Source: SLRI01 sp964576715 (GTDB taxonomy: Bacteria; Pseudomonadota; Alphaproteobacteria; Geminicoccales; Geminicoccaceae). Taken from it: a DNA stretch of 30,173 nucleotides. Location of the stretch: positions 1 to 30,173 of the forward strand of contig CAZNWE010000054.1 of the NCBI GenBank assembly GCA_964576715.1, read 5' to 3'. Shown in pieces: positions 16,253 to 23,830 of this stretch (within the stretch, counting starts at the first letter, position 1; the number at the start of each line of letters is the position of its first letter). The notes below the pieces were generated by a model, which saw only the letters and a list, made by a program, of their open reading frames with translations, made no database searches and was not told the DNA's origin. The translations under genes and the position numbers were made by a program.

Positions 16253-16303
16253 CCCTTTGCTTGCGGGGTGTTCGGTGCGCGATCGGAGAGCATATGAGAG
16301 GCG

Positions 16304-17212
16304 ATGCAGCCGCAGCTCGTTCATCACCCTGCCTATGTCGCCCCGCTGCCCGCCGGGCATCGCTTTCCAATGCCCAAATTCGGGGCGCTGTTTCGCCTCT
16401 TGATTGATAAACACTTGGCCCCGGCGGCGGCGCGCCACGTCCCGTCAGCGATCGACGCCAGGCTTCTCGCAGGTGCCCATGACGCGGCCTATATCGCTGC
16501 CGTGCTCGGTTTGCGCCTGCCACCCGAGGCGGTGCGCCGGCTCGGCCTGCCGCTCTCGGCCGCGGTCGTCGACCGGGCCCGGGCCGCCACCGCCGGCACC
16601 CTGCTCGCCGCCCGGCTGGCGCTGACCCACGGTCTGGCCTGCAACACGGCGGGCGGCAGCCACCACGCGTTCGCCGGCTTCGGTGCCGGCTTTTGCGTTT
16701 TCAACGACGTCGCGGTGGCGACCGCCGCTTTGCTCGCCGAGGGCCTGGTTGCCCGGGTGCTGGTGATCGACCTCGACGTGCACCAGGGCGACGGCACCGC
16801 CGCCATCTTCCAGCAGGACCCCCGGGTGACGACGCTCTCGGTGCATTGCCGGACGAACTTTCCGGCGCGCAAGCAGCAGAGCAGCCTCGATGTCGCCCTC
16901 GACCCCGATCTCGGCGACCGCGACTACCTCGCCATCGTGGCGCCGCTGGTCGAGCGGGCACTCGAGCGCAGCCGGCCGGATCTGATCTTCTTCAACGCCG
17001 GGGTCGATCCGCACAAGGACGACCGGCTCGGCCGGCTGGCGCTGACCGACAAGGGACTGGCCGAGCGCGAGGCCCTGGTGCTCGAGGCCTGTCGCCGGCG
17101 AGGTCTCCCGCTCGCCGTCGTGGTCGGCGGCGGCTATGCGGCGGATGTCGAGCTCGTCGCGGCTCGGCACGCCATTCTGCACGGCGTTGCCGCCGACCTG
17201 CCGCCCTGGTGA
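16304..17212 (+). CDS. Class IV (HDAC11-like) histone-deacetylase-superfamily enzyme
   Basis: 302 residues, the normal length for the short bacterial class IV deacetylases. The N-terminus VHHPAYVAPLPAGHRFPMPKF is the class IV hallmark. The active site is complete: H120-H121 in GGSHHAF, zinc ligands D158 and H160 in DLDVHQGDGT and D235 in NAGVDPHKDD, and Y278 in GGGYAAD. Bacterial relatives remove acyl groups from small amides or protein lysines; the actual substrate is unknown. GAGAGG just before the ATG supports the start. It is divergent from the glycan operon and may share control with it, which raises but does not prove a role in acyl-sugar or acyl-lysine metabolism. Confidence 0.92.
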   Translation: MQPQLVHHPAYVAPLPAGHRFPMPKFGALFRLLIDKHLAPAAARHVPSAIDARLLAGAHDAAYIAAVLGLRLPPEAVRRLGLPLSAAVVDRARAATAGTLLAARLALTHGLACNTAGGSHHAFAGFGAGFCVFNDVAVATAALLAEGLVARVLVIDLDVHQGDGTAAIFQQDPRVTTLSVHCRTNFPARKQQSSLDVALDPDLGDRDYLAIVAPLVERALERSRPDLIFFNAGVDPHKDDRLGRLALTDKGLAEREALVLEACRRRGLPLAVVVGGGYAADVELVAARHAILHGVAADLPPW

Positions 17213-17218
17213 GCCGGC

Positions 17219-18622
17219 TCAGCCGTCGAGGCTGACCACCTTGCCGGGATTGAGGATGTTGTTGGGGTCGAGCGCACGCTTGATGGTGCGCATCAGAGCG
17301 ACCCCGGACGGGTGCTCGCGCGCGAGGCTGCGGAGCTTGCCCATGCCGATGCCGTGCTCGCCGGTGCAGGTGCCGCCCATCGCGATGGCGCGGTCGATCA
17401 GCCGGGCATTGGCCGCCTCGGCGCGGGCCAGCGCGGCCGGGTCGTCGGGGTCGAGCAGGAAGAGCAGGTGGAAATTGCCGTCGCCGACATGGCCGACGAG
17501 CGGCGCGAGCAGCCCCGCCTCGGCCACGTCCGCCTGGGTCTCGACGATGCATTGAGCGAGCCTCGAGATCGGCACGCAGACGTCGGTCGCCCAGCCGCGG
17601 CAGCCGGGCTTGAGCGAGAGGGCCGCGTAGTAGGCGTCGTGGCGGGCCTGCCAGAGCCGGTTGCGCGCCTCGGTGCTGGCGGACCAGCGAAACCCCGTGC
17701 CGCCGAACTCCCCGGCGATCGCCTCGACGGAAGCTGCCTGCTCCGCGACCCCGGCGGTGCTGCCGTGGAACTCGAAGAAGAGGGTCGGCGCCGGGCTGCA
17801 GTCGTCGAGCCTGGAATAGGCGATGCAGGCGCGCATCTGCAGCGCATCCAAGAGCTCGATCCGTGCGATCGGGATGCCGCTCTGGATGGTCAGCATCACC
17901 GTCTCGACCGCCGCCTCGACCGTGGGGAAGCTGGCGACGGCGGCCGAGATCGCTTCGGGAATGCCGAACAGCTTGAGGCGCAGCTCGGTGATGATGCCGA
18001 GCGTCCCCTCCGAGCCGATCAACAGGCGGGTCAGATCGTAGCCCGCGGCACTCTTCCTTGCCCGGCCACCGGTCTTGACGACGCGGCCATCGGCCAGCAC
18101 GGCGGTGAGCCCGAGCACCAGCTCGCGCATCGTGCCGTAGCGCACGGCATTGGTGCCGGAGGCGCGGGTCGCGGCCATGCCGCCGAGGGTGGCATCGGCG
18201 CCGGGATCGACCGGGAAGAAGACGCCCGAATGACGCAGCTCCTCGTTGAGCTGGCGGCGCCGCACGCCGGCCTCGACCAGGCAGTCGAGATCCGGCACGG
18301 CAACCTCGAGCACGCGGTTCAGCGCCGACAGATCGAGGCAGATGCCGCCTTCGCGCGCCGCCACGTGACCCTCGAGCGAGGTGCCGACGCCAAAGGCGAT
18401 CACCGGCAGCCGGGCAGCATTGCAGGCGGCCACGATCCTCGCGACCTCGGCCGTCGAGTGCGGCACCGCCACGGCATCGGGGGCGATACCGTCATGCGGC
18501 CCCTCGCCCCGCCCGTGCTGCTCGCGGATCACCCGGTTGGTGACCAGCCGCTCGCCCAGCCAGCCCTTCAGCGCCTCGATCACGGCCGCCGCCTGCCGCC
18601 GCTCCTGCATCGCCACCGCCAT
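17219..18622 (-). CDS. FAD-linked D-lactate/glycolate dehydrogenase-type oxidoreductase
   Basis: 467 residues. The PCMH-type FAD domain (about 40-220) has PDAVAVPHSTAEVARIV, VIAFGVGTSLEGH, ADATLGGMAATRASGTNAVRYG and SEGTLGIITELRLKL. The C-terminal cap has GHVGDGNFHLLFLLD and TGEHGIGMGK, both typical of cytochrome-linked D-lactate dehydrogenases and GlcD. These oxidise a 2-hydroxyacid and pass electrons to the respiratory chain. Glycolate, D-lactate and other D-2-hydroxyacids cannot be told apart here. No glcE or glcF is adjacent, which favours a single-subunit D-lactate dehydrogenase. ATG at 18622 is chosen because GGAGG lies eight bases upstream; the ATG at 18628 leaves only two. It is convergent with the HDAC-like gene by six bases. 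Confidence 0.88.
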   Translation of the reverse strand: MAVAMQERRQAAAVIEALKGWLGERLVTNRVIREQHGRGEGPHDGIAPDAVAVPHSTAEVARIVAACNAARLPVIAFGVGTSLEGHVAAREGGICLDLSALNRVLEVAVPDLDCLVEAGVRRRQLNEELRHSGVFFPVDPGADATLGGMAATRASGTNAVRYGTMRELVLGLTAVLADGRVVKTGGRARKSAAGYDLTRLLIGSEGTLGIITELRLKLFGIPEAISAAVASFPTVEAAVETVMLTIQSGIPIARIELLDALQMRACIAYSRLDDCSPAPTLFFEFHGSTAGVAEQAASVEAIAGEFGGTGFRWSASTEARNRLWQARHDAYYAALSLKPGCRGWATDVCVPISRLAQCIVETQADVAEAGLLAPLVGHVGDGNFHLLFLLDPDDPAALARAEAANARLIDRAIAMGGTCTGEHGIGMGKLRSLAREHPSGVALMRTIKRALDPNNILNPGKVVSLDG

Positions 18623-18706
18623 CAGCATCGCCTCCCGCTCGCCCTTCTCAAGCTAGCAGCTTTGCCCCGGCAGGCCGAGAGCGGACCGTCGATCGGCACC
18701 GCCGGG

Positions 18707-19468
18707 CTAGAGCGGCATCGTGCCGAAGCTCTCGACCAGCGAGCCCACGACCAGGAGCCAGCCGTCGACCAGGACGAAGAAGATGATCTTGAACGGCAGC
18801 GAGATGACCACCGGCGGCAGCATCATCATGCCCATCGACATCAGGATCGAGGCGACCACCATGTCGATGATCAAGAACGGGATGAAGATGAGAAAGCCGA
18901 TCTCGAAGGCGCGCCTGAGCTCGCTGATCATGAAGGCCGGGACCAGGACACGAAACGGGGCGTCGACCGGATCGAGCGTCGGCTCGAGCTCGGCGATGTC
19001 GTAGAACAGGGCGAGGTCCTTGTCCCTGACCTGGCTGCGCATGAAGGCGTGAAACGGGGCGGCGGCGCGCTCGATCGCCGCCATCTCGTCGATCTCCTCG
19101 GCGATCAACGGCTCGATGCCCTCCTCCCAGGCCTGCTCGAAAACCGGCATCATGATGAACAGGGTGAGGAACAAGGCGAGGCTGACCAGTACCGAGTTGG
19201 GCGGACTCTGCTGCAGCCCGAGCGCGGTTCGGAGAAACGACAGGACAATGACGATCCGGGTGAACGAGGTCACCATGAGGAGGATGGACGGGGCGAGCGA
19301 GAGGACCGTGATCAGCAGCACGAGGCGGATGATCTGCCCGGTCGCCGTGCCGTCGCCACCGCCGAGATCGATGCTCAGCGCCTGTGCCAGCGCCGCGCCG
19401 GGCAGGAGGCCGAGGCAAAGGGCAGGCACCAGGGCCGAAAGGGCGGCAAGGGCCGGCCGCCGGCTCAT
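18707..19468 (-). CDS. fliP: Flagellar type III export protein FliP
   Basis: 253 residues, standard FliP length. A cleavable signal peptide is visible (MSRRPALAALSALVPALCLG with an Ala-rich end near residue 29). The mature part has the family signatures VTSFTRIVIVLSFLR, SPPNSVLVSLALFLTLFIM and PFLIIDMVVASILMSMGMMM. About four membrane helices are seen. FliP forms, with FliQ and FliR, the export gate at the base of the flagellar body in the inner membrane. The start overlaps the fliO stop by four bases (ATGA). fliQ, fliR and flhB are not next to it, since the downstream gene is the unrelated dehydrogenase. Confidence 0.97.
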   Translation of the reverse strand: MSRRPALAALSALVPALCLGLLPGAALAQALSIDLGGGDGTATGQIIRLVLLITVLSLAPSILLMVTSFTRIVIVLSFLRTALGLQQSPPNSVLVSLALFLTLFIMMPVFEQAWEEGIEPLIAEEIDEMAAIERAAAPFHAFMRSQVRDKDLALFYDIAELEPTLDPVDAPFRVLVPAFMISELRRAFEIGFLIFIPFLIIDMVVASILMSMGMMMLPPVVISLPFKIIFFVLVDGWLLVVGSLVESFGTMPL

Positions 19469-19764
19469 GCCGCATCTCCCGCCGGGCCCGGGTGCGCCGC
19501 CGGCCGGCCGGCCGGGACCAGGGAAGCGCTGCCCGCCGCCGAGACGACGATCAGGTGCTCCGCCGTGTCGTGACGCACCAGGAAGAGCCGGGTGCGCGGG
19601 TCGAGCGCCAGGGTCTCGACCAGTGCCAATCGCCGGCCGCCACCACCACGCAGTGGCGCACCTGACGGGGCGAAGCGGCGGACCAGCCAGAACACCACGA
19701 CCATGAGACAGAGAACGAGGCCGAGGCCGAGGACGGTGCGGCTGAGATCGGCGACTTCCAGCAT
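19465..19764 (-). CDS. fliO: Flagellar biosynthesis protein FliO
   Basis: 99 residues. One N-terminal membrane helix (VLGLGLVLCLMVVVFWLV) is followed by a cytoplasmic part with RRLALVETLALDPRTRLFLV and HLIVVSA, the core pattern of the FliO/MopB family. FliO is an assembly factor that stabilises FliP during building of the export gate. Family members are short and variable, but the position directly before fliP with a four-base overlap makes the assignment strong. It follows the unknown 110-residue gene by 13 bases and should be in the same transcript. Confidence 0.9.
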   Translation of the reverse strand: MLEVADLSRTVLGLGLVLCLMVVVFWLVRRFAPSGAPLRGGGGRRLALVETLALDPRTRLFLVRHDTAEHLIVVSAAGSASLVPAGRPAAHPGPAGDAA

Positions 19765-19777
19765 GCCGCGCTCGGCC

Positions 19778-20110
19778 TCAATACCGCTTCGTCTTGTCGT
19801 AGGCGGCGGCGGCCCTGGCGCTCGGCCCGCTGCGGGCGAGCTCGTCGCTCAGGCGGCGACCCTCGGCAGCAATGACGCCGCCGAGGGTCTCGATCTCCTC
19901 GGCGAGGCCAAGCAGCAGCCGACGATGGCGCAGCGAATCGGCGGTCGACACCGTGATGGCCTCGAGCAGCGCCGCCAATCTTTGGCGCAATTTCTCGAGA
20001 TCGGGCTCGCCGCCCCGCCCGATCACCGTGCGGGCGACCGCGACGGCGGTCGCGAGCTCAGCGCAATCCCGGGCGAGGTCGGCGGCCCGGATCGCCTCGG
20101 TCGATCTCAT
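19778..20110 (-). CDS. Unknown protein heading the fliO-fliP operon
   Basis: 110 residues from ATG 20110; I do not recognise the family. The sequence is almost entirely charged/Ala-Leu helix (DLARDCAELATAVAVART, LEKLRQRLAALLEAITVST, LAEEIETLGGVIAAEGRRL) and ends in AAAYDKTKRY. It has no signal peptide or membrane segment. A helical cytoplasmic protein at this place could be a FlgN/FliT-like export chaperone or another flagellar accessory factor, but no motif proves it. A start at 20200 is open but lacks a ribosome site and lies very close to the CtrA box, where the transcript may not yet have begun. GGGTGG before 20110 is the better site. Confidence 0.65.
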   Translation of the reverse strand: MRSTEAIRAADLARDCAELATAVAVARTVIGRGGEPDLEKLRQRLAALLEAITVSTADSLRHRRLLLGLAEEIETLGGVIAAEGRRLSDELARSGPSARAAAAYDKTKRY

Positions 20111-20220
20111 CGCCACCCTGCGCCTCGCTGGCGCCGGCGCAGCGCCGTTCCATCCGGCCCGATCATCGAAATCTCCCCGTGCAGTGCCGCTGCTCACCAT
20201 CGGATGCTAGACAATCTGGG

Positions 20221-20236
20221 TTAAGGCGCGGTTAAC
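20221..20236. promoter_or_regulatory. Perfect CtrA box (TTAA-N7-TTAAC)
   Basis: TTAA (20221-20224), seven bases, then TTAAC (20232-20236) matches the CtrA consensus exactly. It reads as TTAA-N7-TTAAC on the minus strand too. It lies in the divergent region between the fliO-fliP operon and the E1-like gene. At 28 bases from the plus-strand start codon it is badly placed to activate that gene, so the flagellar operon, about 110 bases away, is the likely target. Family knowledge: in Caulobacter, CtrA activates early flagellar operons. Confidence 0.75.
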
Positions 20237-20263
20237 GAGGCAGCGACGAGGAGGACGACGGGC

Positions 20264-21037
20264 GTGACCCTGAACGACGAGGCGCTGCTGCGCTACGCCC
20301 GGCACATCGTGCTGCCGGAGCTCGGTGGCATCGGCCAAATGCGGCTGCTCGAGGGATCGGTGCTGATCGTCGGCATGGGCGGGCTCGGCGCCCCCTTGGC
20401 CCTCTATCTCGTGGCAGCCGGGGTCGGCCGGGTCGGGCTGGTCGACGACGACCGGGTCGATCTCGGCAATCTGCACCGGCAGGTGATCTTCAGCGAGGCC
20501 GATGTCGGCCGGCTGAAGGTCGAGGCCGCTGCGCAACGGCTGCACGCCTTGTCGGCCCGGACCCGGCTCGAGCCGCACGCCGTCCGCCTCGAGGTGGCGA
20601 ACGCCGCAACCCTGATCGGCGGCTATGACGTCGTCGCCGACGGCACCGACACCGTCGCCACGCGACACCTCGTGCACGATGTCGCGATGCAGGCGGCACG
20701 GCCGCTGGTCGCGGGCTCGGTGCAGGGGGTCGACGGCCAGCTCACCGTCTACCGGGCCTTCGCCGGACCGCCGCACCCCTGTCTGCATTGCCTGTTCGAC
20801 GCCGCGGCGGATGGCGCGAGCCTGCCGAGCTGTGCCCAGGCTGGGGTGCTGGGGCCCGCTGTCGGGCTAATCGGCAGCCTGATGGCGATCGAGGTGGTCA
20901 AGCTCCTGGCCGGAATCGATGGCGGGCTGTCCGGGACTTTGCTCCACATCGACGCCCTGGCGCCGGCGATCGAGCGACTGCGCTTCGCCCGCCCGGCGGG
21001 CTGTGCTCGGCATTGTTCTCGGCAAGTCGGCTGGTAG
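20264..21037 (+). CDS. MoeB/ThiF-family E1-like adenylyltransferase
   Basis: 257 residues, normal for MoeB. It begins LLRYARHIVLPELGGIGQ and has the nucleotide-binding loop IVGMGGLGAPLALYLVAAGVG, then DDDRVDLGNLHRQVIF and ADVGRLKVEAA. The adenylation Asp is in VVADGTDT. A zinc site is suggested by CLHC and the C-terminal CARHC, although the second has three residues between its cysteines. CAQAGVLGPAVGLIGSLMAIE is the family segment after the ATP domain. It would activate the C-terminus of MoaD (molybdopterin) or ThiS (thiamine). MoaE at the window start shows a molybdopterin pathway exists, but it is far away. GTG start at 20264 has GGAGG nine bases upstream. Confidence 0.9.
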   Translation: MTLNDEALLRYARHIVLPELGGIGQMRLLEGSVLIVGMGGLGAPLALYLVAAGVGRVGLVDDDRVDLGNLHRQVIFSEADVGRLKVEAAAQRLHALSARTRLEPHAVRLEVANAATLIGGYDVVADGTDTVATRHLVHDVAMQAARPLVAGSVQGVDGQLTVYRAFAGPPHPCLHCLFDAAADGASLPSCAQAGVLGPAVGLIGSLMAIEVVKLLAGIDGGLSGTLLHIDALAPAIERLRFARPAGCARHCSRQVGW

Positions 21038-21233
21038 GCGCGTTTTGCCGTCGAAAAGCGTTTGATTGTAAATGGGTTACGATACTGCGGCAGCGCGCTG
21101 CTTTATGTTGCATGGACGCGCAGCCTTGCGGTAAGGGAAGCGCGTCCTGGACCGGGGTTCAGCGCCAAGGTGGTGGCACTGGTGTGGGAGCCTTGAGCTG
21201 CGGCACGGTTCTCGACGGTATTTGGAGGCGCGC
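21038..21233. other. Intergenic region before dksA
   Basis: About 196 bases, with an AT-rich patch at 21052-21085 that probably holds the dksA promoter. TTGCCG (21045-21050) with TAAATG (21069-21074) is the best pair I see and is weak. No hairpin with a T-run is evident after the E1-like gene. Confidence 0.35.
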
Positions 21234-21650
21234 ATGGCGAAGTCGCTCGACACCGACTACCGGCCGACCGAGAACGAGCCCTACATGAACCCGCGGCAGG
21301 TCGAGTATTTCCGCCGCAAGCTCCTGGATTGGCGCGACGACCTGGTCCGCGGCTCGGGCCTCACGCTCAAGCAGCTGCAGGAGGACGACAGCAAGCCCGC
21401 CGATGCCAGCGACTGGGCGAGTTCCGAGGTGCAGCGGGCGTTCGAGCTGCGCACCCGCGACCGCGAGCGCAAGCTGCTCGCCAAGATCGAGGCGGCGCTG
21501 CGGCGGATCGAAGACGGCACTTACGGCTATTGCGAGGAGACGCAGGAGCCGATCGGCCTCAAGCGTCTCGATGCCCGGCCGATCGCGACCTTGAGCATCG
21601 AGGCGCAGGAGCGCCACGAGCGGCGCGAGCGCAGCTACCGCGACGACTAG
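21234..21650 (+). CDS. dksA: RNA polymerase-binding transcription factor DksA, alphaproteobacterial zinc-less form
   Basis: 138 residues. The N-terminal EPYMNPRQVEYFRRKLLDWRD and the coiled coil carrying DDSKPADASDWASSE at its tip are typical DksA; the tip aspartates that enter the RNA polymerase secondary channel are kept. The C-terminal zinc finger retains only one of four cysteines (YGYCEETQEPIGLKRLDARP then ATLSIEAQERHE). This form is common in alphaproteobacteria, where the globular domain folds without zinc, so it is not damage. DksA works with ppGpp in the stringent response. ATG at 21234 follows GGAGG by five bases; a TTG at 21222 is less likely. It stands upstream of the hook genes but is separated by a sigma-54 promoter. 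Confidence 0.95.
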   Translation: MAKSLDTDYRPTENEPYMNPRQVEYFRRKLLDWRDDLVRGSGLTLKQLQEDDSKPADASDWASSEVQRAFELRTRDRERKLLAKIEAALRRIEDGTYGYCEETQEPIGLKRLDARPIATLSIEAQERHERRERSYRDD

Positions 21651-21795
21651 CCGTAGCGCGGCATCCGGCGACGACCGTCCGGTTGCCGCGATGCCCGGCA
21701 AGAACGTCCCGTCTCGGCAGGATTTGCCGGGTGGCGAGGTGCGGCGGTGAGCGCCGCGCCAGAACATTGCCGCACGGCCCGGTGGTTCGGCAGAC

Positions 21796-21811
21796 TGGCA
21801 CGATGGTTGCA
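21796..21811 (+). promoter_or_regulatory. Sigma-54 promoter before fliK
   Basis: TGGCAC-GATGG-TTGCA matches the -24/-12 consensus TGGCACG-N4-TTGCA exactly, with GG (21797-21798) and GC (21809-21810) at the required spacing. Transcription would begin about 11-12 bases past the -12 GC, near 21821-21822, only about four bases before the fliK start codon. Sigma-54 control of hook genes is known in Caulobacter, where FlbD is the activator. No activator site can be named here. Confidence 0.8.
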
Positions 21812-21825
21812 CGACACCGCCTGCC

Positions 21826-23097
21826 ATGTCGCAGCTCATCGTTGCCACCTCCCCCCCGCAGCGCCCGCCAAGCGCTCGCCCCGACCCGGTCGACGCTGTC
21901 CAGGGTGACGCCGACGAGCCGTTCGCCGCCCTGCTCGCCGGCCTCGTCGGCGCGCCGCCGACCGCCGCCGAGCCGATGCCGTCGACCGACTTCGCGGCAG
22001 CACCACGGCGCGAGGCGCTCGTTGAAGCCGTCGCCGCCGATGCCGGCCGGTCCGCCCGAGGCGCGAAATTGGAAAGGGCGGCGGAGTGGCCCGACGGCCG
22101 ACAGCCGGGCAGCGCTGTCGTGCCGGGCGAGGCGCAGCCGGCCCCACCGACAAGCGGTGCCGTGGCGTCGCGTGACCCGCGCAACGCGGCGGACGGCGTT
22201 GCCCAGCCGGGACCGGCGGCGCCCAGCGCTCTGACCGCGGGCCCGCTGCCGGCAGGCCAGCGCTCGAGCGGCGCCGGTGGCGCGGCACAGCCGGCCACGG
22301 CCACTCCGGACCCCGCCGCCGCGGCGCCATCGACAGCGGCACCGGCCCAGCCGAGCGAGCGGCGCCGCAACGAGCCGCACCCCGGCGCCGGCCAACCGGC
22401 CGCCAGCCTGCCGACGCGCAATCAGCCGGCGGGCAAAGCGCCGCCTGCCAGCGAAGCCACACGGGAATCAATGTCGCCAGCCGCCCCACCGGCCGCCGGC
22501 GCCATGGCAAGAGGAGCGGCCGCCGCCTCGCTGTCGGAGCTCGGCTTGGTCCGGCTCGCCTGGAACGCGGTCGCTGCCGAAGCCGTGTCGCCGCCCGATC
22601 CGATCGCCACCGACGGGCTCGCCGGCACCGCCGATCGCCCGGGCCTCGCGTCCTTCGCGCAGGTCGCCGGCGCCGGCGCCGCCCGGCCGGTGCAGCAGCT
22701 GGCACTGGCCATCGACCGCGCGGTCAAGGGCGAGATCCGCCAGCTGACGATCCAGCTGAGCCCGCAAGAGCTCGGTGCGGTCGAGATCGCGCTCGAGCTC
22801 GATGCCGATCGGCGGCTGACCGTCGCCATCCTGGCCGAGCGGCCGGAGACGCTCGATCTGCTGCGCCAGGACGCGCGCCAGCTCGAGCGCTTGCTCGGCC
22901 AGCAGGGCCTCGGTCTCGCCGATGCGGCCATCGATCTCGGGCTGATGAGCGAGGAGCGCCGCCGCGGCCGTGAGCGGCCGCCGACAGCGGCGCCGGCGGC
23001 CGGCATCGCTGACGAGCCGGCGGTCGCGGTGGCCGGCATTAGCGCTCCAGCGCCGCCGGCATCGGCGGCCACGCGTCGCTTGAACCTTTCGATCTGA
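21826..23097 (+). CDS. fliK: Flagellar hook-length control protein FliK
   Basis: 423 residues. The first 280 or so are Ala/Pro-rich and low complexity, as in FliK rulers. The conserved C-terminal Flg_hook domain (about 285-370) has QLALAIDRAVKGEIRQLTIQLSPQELG in two adjacent stretches, then VEIALELDADRRLTVAILAE and LLRQDARQLERLL. FliK is secreted during hook growth, measures hook length and switches export from hook to filament proteins. Its gene precedes flgD and flgE, the usual hook order. No ribosome site precedes the ATG, and the sigma-54 start predicted from the sequence leaves only a few leader bases, so the message may be leaderless. The next in-frame ATG (21976) has no ribosome site either. 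Confidence 0.9.
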   Translation: MSQLIVATSPPQRPPSARPDPVDAVQGDADEPFAALLAGLVGAPPTAAEPMPSTDFAAAPRREALVEAVAADAGRSARGAKLERAAEWPDGRQPGSAVVPGEAQPAPPTSGAVASRDPRNAADGVAQPGPAAPSALTAGPLPAGQRSSGAGGAAQPATATPDPAAAAPSTAAPAQPSERRRNEPHPGAGQPAASLPTRNQPAGKAPPASEATRESMSPAAPPAAGAMARGAAAASLSELGLVRLAWNAVAAEAVSPPDPIATDGLAGTADRPGLASFAQVAGAGAARPVQQLALAIDRAVKGEIRQLTIQLSPQELGAVEIALELDADRRLTVAILAERPETLDLLRQDARQLERLLGQQGLGLADAAIDLGLMSEERRRGRERPPTAAPAAGIADEPAVAVAGISAPAPPASAATRRLNLSI

Positions 23098-23117
23098 GCC
23101 GGGAGAACCCGATCGTC

Positions 23118-23780
23118 ATGTCCATCAATGCCCTGCCGGCGACAACCGCTGCCGCCACCGGCAGTCGGGACGGCGCCAAGCTCGCCGCCGATTTCGACGG
23201 CTTCTTGAAGCTGTTGACCACGCAACTGCAGACCCAGGATCCGCTAAGCCCGATGGATGCCGAGCAGTTCACCAGCCAACTCGTCCAGTTCTCGGCGGTC
23301 GAGCAGGCGATCCAGACCAACAGCCAGCTGAAGACCCTCGTCGGGCTGATGCAGACGACGCAGCACACCGCGGCACTGCAATATGTCGGCGCCACGGTCG
23401 AGCTCGATGCCGGCCGCATCCATCTGCCGCTCGGTGGCGACGCGTCGATCGGCTACACGCTCGACGGCGCCGCGGCGGCGGTCCGCATCACCGTCGTCGA
23501 CGCCGAGGGCCGCACCGTGCGCGAGCTCGCCGGACCCGGCGGCGGCGGCGCGCAGACCGTCATCTGGGACGGTCTGGACGACGATCGCCGTGGCGCGGCG
23601 CCCGGCAGCTACGGGGTCCAAATCGAGGCTTTCGATGCCGCCGGCCGCCCGCTGCCGGTCTCGCTCGCCACCACCGGCCGGGTCGACGCCCTCTTGCAGA
23701 CAGCTGACGGCCTGGTGCTCTCGGTCGACGGCCGCACCCATCCGCTCGACGCCGTCCGGGCCATTCTGCCGCCGGCCTGA
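23118..23780 (+). CDS. flgD: Flagellar hook-capping protein FlgD
   Basis: 220 residues, standard length. The N-terminal conserved segment FDGFLKLLTTQLQTQDPLSP and MDAEQFTSQLVQFSAVEQ is the FlgD signature. It is followed by a FlgD Tudor-like and FnIII-like core (ITVVDAEGRTVREL, TVIWDGLDDDRRGAAPGSY). It forms the scaffold cap on which FlgE subunits polymerise and is discarded when the hook is finished. GGGAG precedes the ATG at 23118, 20 bases after the fliK stop, so it is probably in the same sigma-54 transcript. Confidence 0.96.
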   Translation: MSINALPATTAAATGSRDGAKLAADFDGFLKLLTTQLQTQDPLSPMDAEQFTSQLVQFSAVEQAIQTNSQLKTLVGLMQTTQHTAALQYVGATVELDAGRIHLPLGGDASIGYTLDGAAAAVRITVVDAEGRTVRELAGPGGGGAQTVIWDGLDDDRRGAAPGSYGVQIEAFDAAGRPLPVSLATTGRVDALLQTADGLVLSVDGRTHPLDAVRAILPPA

Positions 23781-23830
23781 GCCCTGCCCTTTCCGACCTT
23801 CGACGAAACGCCAAAAAGCTGGAGTAGACG

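Noticed and set aside
17312..19573. A 753-codon plus-strand frame across the dehydrogenase, fliP and fliO genes
   Set aside because: It crosses three well-identified minus-strand genes and has no recognisable family. It is an artefact of high GC content.
21534..21610. DksA zinc finger missing three of four cysteines
   Set aside because: This is the usual state in many alphaproteobacterial DksA proteins, so it is not a mutation of interest.
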